Origin: Amaurobius ferox
Lineage: Eukaryota; Arthropoda; Arachnida; Araneae; Amaurobiidae
Reading direction: 5' to 3'
Assembly: GCA_951213105.1 (NCBI GenBank)
Contig: OX578135.1
Span: 159,567,250 to 159,631,249, forward strand
Length of the DNA stretch: 64,000 nt
The translations under genes and the position numbers were made by a program. Position 1 is the first letter of the stretch. Each line of letters opens with the position of its first letter. Positions 54,601 through 64,000 of this stretch are shown here, piece by piece. The notes below the pieces were generated by a model. The model worked only from the letters and a program-made list of their open reading frames with translations, had not been told where the DNA came from and made no database searches.

Positions 54601-57600
54601 TCTATCATTTCACATTTCGAATGTTTTGATATGGTGCACCAAGGGCCGCAGAATATCTTATACGTAAATTAGATGTTCCATTAACTTTGGTGATGCACCT
54701 TCCCTAATGGACATTTTTGAATTCTTTTCTTTGGAATCTTAACAAAAGATTGACTCGTGTACTTACTAAATTTCAAGTCTGTATCTAAACGAGAAGTGCA
54801 TTAAAAATACGTAACAGTCGGACACTTAGCAATTAGTATATACAGGGTGAGTCAGAACTCTTGAGCCAAACTTTAAGGGGTGATAAATCACATCTAAACA
54901 AGCAATTTTTGTCATACAAAGCAGGGTCGTAACGCAAGAGGCGAACCTCTAGGTGGTAGCTCATGATATGAGGAAATGATGACTCTCTCGTGAAAAGAGG
55001 AAACACAAAAATGACAGAGTGGGCACGAAGTACGTTTTACTGACAGAAATTGCAGAATGCATGGACAAAGTTACAGAAACTGCTTAAAAGTGCGACCACC
55101 AGCAGTAATGAAGGCTTCACATCTGCGACGTAGCGAGAGGCGAACGTTAGCAAAAACACCCAGTATATCTTGGACAACGCCGGCAGCAACAGCAATCCTA
55201 TCAACAAGGTCCTCGTCGGAGTCGATGGGGCTATCGTAGATGACACTTTTAATATGGCCCCATAAGAAAAAGTCGAGATAGGAGAGATCAGGCGATCGTG
55301 CCGGTCAAGCTATGGGACCACCCGACCAATCCATTATCCTGGGAATGTAGAATCTAAGGTGTGCCGCACATCCACGCTGAAATGGGGTGGTGCTCCGTCG
55401 TGTTGGAACCACATACATGCTTTAATGTTGGCAGGAACATGTTGCAGTAACTATGGCAATACCTCCTGTAAAAATAGGAGTTATGTTCTGCCATCCAGTC
55501 GGCATGGTAGAAGATATGGGCCAATCAAATGATCATGGACGATTCCAGCCCAAACATTTACGGAGAAACGCTGCTGGAAGGAATGTGGATGTGTGCCGTG
55601 CGGAATTCTAGATGTCCACACATGAATATTGTGCATATTAAAAATGCCCTCACGAGTAAAGGTGCATTCGTCCGTGAATAAAACATATGCACTAAAATCA
55701 GGCTGCTCTGCCATCTGTTGCAGAAACTAGCGTGCAAAATCGACACGTGGCTGATAATCTGCAGGTGTCAAGGCTTGCATTTTCTGTGTATGGTAGGGGT
55801 GTAATCCTTCCTTCCGTAATACTCGGCAAACCGTTCTTTGAGACACATTTAAGGCATGGGAGAGTGCCCGCTGATCCGGACGATCTTCAACCTTCTGTAG
55901 GATGTTCTCCTCAACTTGTGGCGTCCTCACACTCCTGGAACGTCCTGTATCATGCATGCCGCTGACAAAGGAGCCCGTGTCACACAGACGTCGATTCAAT
56001 CGCTGAAATATGTTTCGGTCTAGCACGCGTCTTGTCGGGAAACGCCCCAGGTATAGTCTTTGGGTTTTGCGAGCATTCCCGTCCACAGTACCATACATAA
56101 AATGCATGTCCGCCTTTTCCTGATTTGTGAAACCAGCCATTCCTTCTACAATCCACGGTGGAAATGACGATGAGTGTGAAAAACCACCGCTTTATGCGTT
56201 TATTTCTTCCGAGCTTTTATTTTTTCTACCGTTTTTTAACCAAAATTCTATCAACTAGAATGAACAATTAAAATCTGTTGCCACAAGTACATAAAAATCG
56301 TCTGCAAACAAAATAATTATTTTCGATTACTTTACAAGAGAATAACAAATAATTATTTTCGATTACTTTACAAGAGAATAACAAATAATTATTTTCGATT
56401 ACTTTACAAGAGAATAACAAATAATTATTTTCGATTACTTTACAAGAGAATAACAAATAATTATTTTCGATTACTTTACAAGAGAATAACAAATAATTAT
56501 TTTCGATTACTTTACAAGAGAATAACAAATAATTATTTTCGATTACCTTACAAGAGAATAACAAATAATTATTTTCGATTACTTTACAAGAGAATAACAA
56601 ATAATTATTTTCGATTACTTTACAAGAGAATAACAAATAATTATTTTCGATTACTTTACAAGAGAATAACAAATAATTATTTTCGATTACTTTACAAGAG
56701 AATAACAAATAATTATTTTCGATTACTTTACAAGAGAATAACAGTGGCGCTGCAAGTTGCGGTTCGTTCGCTAGTTCCAATGTTTCCGCTACGATCGCAT
56801 TTTTCGCAAAATGCTAATAGACTATCCAAAATGCGAAAATGAATCAAGAGGTTTTAGCTTTTTTGCTAAAGAAATTTTAAACTCAGCTTAAACCCTGGCC
56901 AGTTCTGACGCTGTCGTCACTGCGTTCAATGTCAGCGACGTCTAGCGGTTCACCTCTTGCGTTACGACCCTGCTTTGTATGACAAAAATTGCTTGTTTAG
57001 ATGTGATTTATCACCCCTTAAAGTTTGGCCTAAGAGTTCTGACTCACCCTGTATAGATGGTGATATTAAAATAATAAAATATTTTTGATGTGGTAACAAT
57101 ATTCTTATAGAGAAGATAGTGGGTATGTCTCTGAAAAATGTTTTTCGTGTAAGCTTTTCTAAGAGACACCACATGGTATTTATATTGTAAATTAGGAAAT
57201 TCTCTAAAACATAACTATCTATTCCGTTTGAATTGGGCCTCAAACTCGAGCTCTGTATTTTACCTTCTTCTGATTCGGCATTCACGGTCGTAATCGGTGT
57301 ACAACGTAGATTGACGGATATTTGACGAATAAGACGTGTTTCAAATGTGCATTATATCAAACGTATGTGAATTTGTTTCATCCGTTTTATTTATGCCGTT
57401 TACCATATTTTGTGTGTGTTTATTTTATTTTATGGGAAAAGAACGAATAGCTATTTGCTGTTTTGACTCTGTCAAACTTTTTTTTCATCTTCAAAAATCA
57501 TTGAATCCTGGAGTACTTTTTCTCACCACAGAAAACATGCTTTATTATTTCTTTAAAAGTCTACGTGTGTTCCCATGCAAGAAAATCTTGTGTCTAAAGA

Positions 57601-60600
57601 TAGAAAGAATATATGAAAAACAATTCAATTCTATTAATTATTATACATTATTATTATATTTGACACACATTATCGCACATATTGTTTTTAATAATTAACA
57701 TACTTAATTATTAATTATTATTTGTAGTTTTTTTTAAATATTGAAATTAATCGTAATGGAAAATGTTAGTAAATTGCATGTAATTATTGAATCTCTATTA
57801 AAAAAATAAATCATGATCGCGTCTTGGTTGGATACGGCTTATCATGCAGCATAATGGGATTTTCATGTTACCCTATGAAAATTTAAAATAAATAAAAAAA
57901 TACTGCAGATGAACAAGTATTTCCTGTTAATAAATCAAGGAGGTTTTAATTATTAGAGTGCACATTAAGTGAAATTTTGAGGACCTAAGCGGAGCCATAT
58001 TTGTAGATATATTTAAGACCGCATATTATGCTTTATTGAGATCCAATTCAATTATAATTGGCGAGGATATTAATAGCTATTTAACTATATAGAAATTAAG
58101 GGAGAAAATCTAAATCTCTATTAAGTTTCATTGTCCATATTTTAAGCGCTATTAATAATAATTAATTATTCAAAATTTGCTGCATTATACTAGTGGTTTG
58201 AGTTCAAAATAACCTATTCCTGGAATGTAAGTTGAAAATTATATTCATGTATTTTCATATTTCAGTAAAAATGTTGTATTCTAAATTGACATTCATAATA
58301 AATTATGTTACTATGGAAACCATGTAACCTTGCCGCGAGTATAGTCGATAAAGCTATACAAAATACATATTGGTACCAGTCTAAGAAACCCTGAAAATTA
58401 TTGAGAAAAATTACGTTTAACTGCGGACTGCTAATTCTCAGATAAAAGACTGGAACTTTTTTGACTATATTTTGGTATGTATCGGCTAGGACAAGGATTA
58501 TTTCAATATTATTTTATGTTCAGATAAATAGCAATTACATTCTATACTCATAAATCAGTTGGAAAAGAATAATATTTGATTCCTTTGCCAAAACATTAAA
58601 TAACTTAACTTTATATTTTAATGCTGTGGCAAGGAATATTTCGAAACAGTAATGAAAAGTTACTACCAGTCAAAAGTTTCTACTTGTCGTGAACATTTTT
58701 CGAAATGGCTCTTAAAAAAGCTGTAAAAACTGGAGAAGAAAGGATATGTGTTTAAATGTATTTATTAAATGTTTTTATTATACATAATATTTAATGGCAG
58801 TGAATAAAACCAACTCTATCAATTTAGGGTAAACTCTTCTTAAGATATCTCAGTTTTCTAGAATTTACGCGATTTCGAGCCATTTTAAAATGCGCCAAGC
58901 CTATAAAAACTGCAAATTCGATGTGATTTCAAAAAGTCATTTCATGTTTTATGTAGGGTGACAAAAAATGTCACAATAATTTCAGAAGTATCAGGGTTCT
59001 GCAGGCGTATTGGAAATCTTTTGTGGAGTCCACTTCAACGATAAGAACTTGCAATGTCGTCCCAGTAGCTCAACGGTAGAGCGTCGGCTGACCAGTACGG
59101 AGATTCAGGGTTCGAATCCCGGTTGAGGCAGCAGGACTCTTTACAATGGCGCCTGAACAGATCAACCTTGTAGGTTAGTTCAAAAATATCGGAGGTCTGA
59201 AAGTGAGCTTAGTACGGATTTGGTGGACTCTGGAAAATTGAGCGCCAATTTCAAATTGAGAGAATAACGACCACGATTGCCAGTTTCCCGCCAATCTGGC
59301 ATTAGAGAGTGGAGAATTCAGAGTCCACTTTGACAATAAGAGCTTGCAATTTCGTCCCAGTAGCTCACGGTAGAGCATCGGCTGATCAGTTCGGAGATCC
59401 AGGGTTCGATTCTCGGTTGGGGAAGAAAGGCTCTTTACATCTTATGGTGCTATACATTGAGACAAATTTTTTTGGGGGGTAAAGGGGCAACCTGTTTAGA
59501 TATAGGGTAGAAAAGTCAATTTCAAGGTTGTACAGCCTTACAAAATTAGTACTAAGCACTTATGTTCCGCAGCAAAATAACTCTTCAATTACTGGTTTTA
59601 AAAAAGACGATTTTATTAATCTGCTTGTAGCAGTGTAAAGATAGAGATATTGGAAATCAAGAGGAGGAATATTATCACACGTGTATACACGTGCATTATC
59701 CTAGAGGTGGATATTTTGAATTTTTTGTATAATAAAGTCAATTTTATTCTGGCGCATTGTCTAAATGTTTGGTTTTGGGGGGCGGGACCTAAATTGTTTA
59801 CACTGTTTTTAAGAGTTTATTTCCACTTTTAACGGGAACGAAAATGTTTCGTACTCATTTTTCAACACTTTGCAATTGCCTTCTCCTTATCTCTAAAAGG
59901 AAACGAGAGAGCCCCACTGAAAAAGGGTATCAGCCTCCCAAAGTTGTCTCATTATGTACATTCACGTTATTGGGATTTCCCATATACGATAACGCAACAT
60001 ATACGATACCCATATACATTGGCACATATACGATAGCCCTGATACTTCTGTAGTTATTATAGCCTCGTCCATAATTTCCCTTGACGCCTTGTATAGCACG
60101 ATAAAACTCAAATTAATGTATGTAATAAATAAAAAAAAATGAATGTGGGTATAATTAAAAGTTGTGTTGCAGGCTTTCGGTTATTTATAGATACTATAAA
60201 ATTCTTTTTAATCAATGAATTGTTTTTAATCGAAGAACATTCGGATCGAAGAACATTTGGATCGAAGAACATTTGGATCGAAGAACATTTGGATGTGTTA
60301 ACCTATGCTTTAGATAAAATAAATTCCCTCTAACAAACGAAACATTGCATTAAGCTTCCTTATTCATGCTAGGAGGAAGATTATTTAATTATATAAGCAG
60401 TCGGATTTTTTTTTGTGTGTGTGATTTTTTTTTACTCTAGAAAAACTAAGAGCTTTCACATGTTTGGGTACTCATTTTTCAACACTTTGCAATTGCCTTC
60501 TCCTTATCTCTAAAAGGAAACGAGAGAGCCCCAGTACCTCACTGAAGAAGGGTATCAGCCTCCCAAAGTTGTCTCATCATGTACATTCACGCTATTGGGA

Positions 60601-63600
60601 TTTCCCATATGCGATAACGCAACATATACGATACCCATATACATTGGCACATATACGATAGCCCTGATACTTCTGTAGTTATTATAGCCTCGTCCATAAT
60701 TTCCCTTGACGCCTTGTATAGCACGATAAAACTCAAATTAATGTATGTAATAAATAAAAAAAAATGAATGTGGGTAACCTATGCTTTAGATAAAATAAAT
60801 TCCCTCTAACAAACGAAACATTGCATTAAGCTTCCTTATTCATGCTAGGAGGAAGATTATTTAATTATATAAGCAGTCGGATTTTTTTTTACTCTAGAAA
60901 AACTAAGAGCTTTCACATGTTTGGCATCTTACTGCTGTCGAAACATTTTTTATTTAATCTCCAAGTCTGAGTAGATTTTTTTTAATGAATGTTTTCCTTT
61001 TTTTAGATTTGCGACCGAGCCTTGTACTTGGGCTAAACAAATCTTGTATTTCAGGATAAGAAAGGCTTTAGAAATAATATAAATTATTTATTTTTTTCGT
61101 GTCAAGAAATGGAATTTCGGTTATACTAAAGTTTTGAGAGAAAAGCGCATTAGTTCACATGCGAAGAATGTTAGGATTAAATTCCGATGTTTAATCCAAT
61201 TTTTGTTCTATAATGAAATCTGTGACAAGACGACCCCTCACGTGACCTAAAAAAATTGGTTTTTTAGAAAGATAATAGCTGAATAGCTGGGGAGGGGGGG
61301 GGGGCATAGAGCACACATAGAAACACACACACACCTACAAAAGTATGCTTATTATGTTTATATTTTATTAAATAGTTACAGGTCTATAAATAAAATCATA
61401 AATATTAATTTGACTTCATGGGGTCTGTCTAATCAAACACGCTTTCAATACTGACATTTTCCTGAAAATCTTTTGATAAAAATTTCATTTTACAATAAAT
61501 ATTTATTATCAAAATGATTGAGTAGTCTTAAAATGAATAACACAACGTACAACATTTTATTTGAAAATCAGCAAGTAGATTTGTAAAGAGCCTTGCTGCC
61601 CCAACCGGGAATCGAACCCTGGATCTCCGAACTGACCAGCTGACTCTTTACCGTTGAGCTGCAGGCACGAAATTACAAGCTCTTATTTTCGAAATGAAAT
61701 CTGCGTTCTCTACACTCTAATGTCAGATTGGCGGGCAACTAACAATCTGACTGACCACCTCCTGCTATTTTTATCTCAGGTTATCCTCCTGCTACTACTA
61801 TTTTTACCCAGGTTATCTCGCGTGGTCGTTATCCTCTCAATTTGAAATCAACGCTCAATCTTCCAGAGTCCATTGAATCCGCTCTAGTCGTACCAGGGTC
61901 ACTTTCAGACCTCCAACATTCGTTTGGCGGGATGGTAGACCTTGGGTGCCTCCTGAATGCAGGAGGTATCCTTTCCCAGCCGTGCAGATAGCTGCTCTAA
62001 ACCCAATATGTGAGTCGCACGGTCTGGGGTCTTCAGACCTCCAACATCTTTGCACTAACCTACAGGGTTAATTTGTTCGGGTGCCATTGCCTTGCTGCCC
62101 TCAACCAGAAACCGAACCCTCGATCTCCGAACTGGCCAACTGACGCTATACCGTTGAGGTACTGGGACGAAATTGCATCGAAGTGGACTTTGCAGATTTC
62201 TAGTATTGGATGAGACCAGAAAAGCGTCCTCAGAACTTAAATGCGCAGATGATTAGAAAATACAAAATACTTCGGTATTGCATTCTTCGTGAGATTCCTC
62301 GATTTTTGTTCTGCCTTTCGGATCCATTGGTGTCATGTAAGAATACGTGAGAATGGTTATAATGGTTATGTGAGAATGGTTGTAATGTTTAAGAACCTAC
62401 TTCATATTGCAGAGCCGACGTGGTTGTCGAGTGGTCAAGGCAAGCGTTTCCGTAGAAATCGCTCGACCGCCACGTTGTGTGTTCCAGCCCCACGTAAGGC
62501 ATGGATGTTTGTGCTGTGGGCGCAATGTGATCCGCTCCCCTCTCGTGCGCCTGGGGCAACGTCAATGGACGGCTAATGGTGTTAGTACGAGGCAATTTTT
62601 ATTGCCGAAGTTCGGCAATTCCGCACGTCAATCATACTTTAGGCTCCTCCTCTTTAACAGGTCCCTTCTCTCTAAAGTCGTCGATTTCATTTCAGAAAGC
62701 ATTCTTTGGTGTGTTTTTCGTATAATTTGAATCTTTTATATCCTAAAGGTGTCTATAATTTGTTAAAAGTTCTATTATTATTTTTCCATCTCCAGACTTT
62801 AGAAATTCCTCCCGGCAATGACACTTTAGGCCCCGCCTTTCTCAAACGCCCCTCCTTTTTAATACCGCCGTGTTCAGTCCAAGAAGCATTATTTAGTGGG
62901 TTTTTTTTTCGTATAATGTGGATATTTTATATCCCACAGGTATCTGTAATTTGGTAGAAGTTCTATTAATTTTTACAACTCCAGATTCTGACGTAATTGA
63001 GCTGCTTCGACGTGTTTGCATTACAGTCGCCATCGCCATCTTGAATGCAAATGAGAAGAGGAAAGGCGGAGCGTAGTGAAGTCCAATTTTATCGTCCTCT
63101 GATTGGTTCTCTGCTCAGAAATTAAGCAATTTTTATTGCCGATCACGAACGAATTGCGGCAATTCGGCGGCAAGATTTCTTCCCATTGAAATGTATGGTG
63201 TTGCTGAAAAATTGCTGGAAGGAATTGCTCCGTGTAATAACACCATAAATGGTTCACACTCTGGCCGCTGTAATAAAGGCGAATGCCGAAGATCAAAGTG
63301 CCTGGCCATTTGAAAAAAAAAAACTTTATATTGCAGATGCATTAGAATGGTTCTACTGGTTATGTGAGAATGGTTGTAGTGGTTTAGAATCTACTTTATA
63401 TCGTAGATGCTGCACAATTTACTCTTCGTGTACGTAAACGGATTCAAAAATACAATATAGACTACAACAACATGACCTAAATAATACAAACCCTTTTTTT
63501 TTCTGTTATTTCGATATATTGAAGAACAAGCTGTACATTCTAAAATATTTTTTTTTTATTTATAATCGTGGGGCACATTCATTTTGAGGTGCATTTTTTT

Positions 63601-64000
63601 TCTAGTAAATGATATTTCCTATTTAGTGTTCATTTTTATAGTGTGCATTTTTATTTACGTAATTTTTAATTTCCCCCCAATGCATAGTATATGTAAATGG
63701 AAGGTATTGTAATGGGGTCAAAAATTCGAGTTTCGCATTATGATGGATTCAGATGTTTAGAACTTCCCTGAATACGGACCAGCCGTTTTTTTAATGGTGT
63801 TTATATGTTTTGTAAGACATGACGTTTGTAGGAAATATACCCCCACCCCCTAAAGTAAAAGTAATTATGAGTATTGACTGAAATTTTGGTAAGATTATTT
63901 TAACAGACAAAAATCAAGTCTAATGACTTCCGTGGGGAAGGGTCGTCATATGTTCAAAAAATTGCCAAGTTGGCAATCTTTTTTAAATTGTCTCTAAATT

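Overview
The window looks like intergenic or intronic DNA from a large, AT-rich animal genome, most likely an arthropod. The grounds are a non-LTR retrotransposon with a zinc-knuckle ORF1, tRNA-derived SINEs with RNA polymerase III boxes, Tc1/mariner, piggyBac-like and hAT-like relics, solo LTRs, and many hairpin-ended non-autonomous elements. I recognise no single-copy host protein gene, rRNA, intact tRNA gene or CRISPR array. The species cannot be named from this sequence alone. Almost everything that can be identified is mobile DNA or its decay products.

Layout. 1-1077 (minus strand) is the 5' part of a LINE: a frameshifted ORF1 with zinc knuckles, then the start of an ORF2 endonuclease that leaves the window. 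1078-10660 holds repeat families called B, D, E and C here, an LTR copy, two further duplicated sequences, a 5'-truncated SINE with target-site duplications (TSDs), and a short hAT-like MITE. 11633-12200 is a solo LTR. 12546-18868 is a dense cluster of families A, B and C, including head-to-tail C copies. 19640-20160 is an unexplained GC-rich island. 20178-25524 again holds B, A and C copies, a TTAA-flanked MITE and a mariner fragment. 26310-30000 contains a hAT-like transposase remnant, three SINEs (one complete with a 16-bp TSD), a GC-rich element and a decayed Tc1-like transposase. 31178-35300 holds C and A copies. 36811-37631 holds a SINE fragment, a 148-bp-arm palindrome and a solo LTR. 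38358-38639 is another SINE. 42499-43285 is a pogo-like MITE carrying a 31-bp minisatellite. 43782-52270 is mostly family A, including an inverted pair and a tandem pair. 53218-57053 is B, then E, then a 2.2-kb Tc1/mariner element with long terminal inverted repeats, a broken transposase and a 36-bp minisatellite. 58640-62570 contains an old B copy, a second tRNA-like repeat family, a 617-bp tandem duplication and a nested SINE. The right edge is a diverged A copy.

How the parts relate. Families A, B, C and D share one architecture: a family-specific motif near one end, the same motif as one arm of a hairpin at the other end, and a simple-sequence (GT, GACA) module beside the hairpin, preceded in A, C and D by a GTTATCGT word. 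The motif differs between families but matches within each family. This is the arrangement described for Helentron-like rolling-circle elements and their non-autonomous derivatives. No Rep/helicase gene is present, so these copies would depend on an enzyme encoded elsewhere. The SINEs show graded 5' truncation with 11- to 17-bp TSDs, as expected from LINE-mediated insertion. For families A-D, strand + means reading from the TCTGATG-type end towards the hairpin end.
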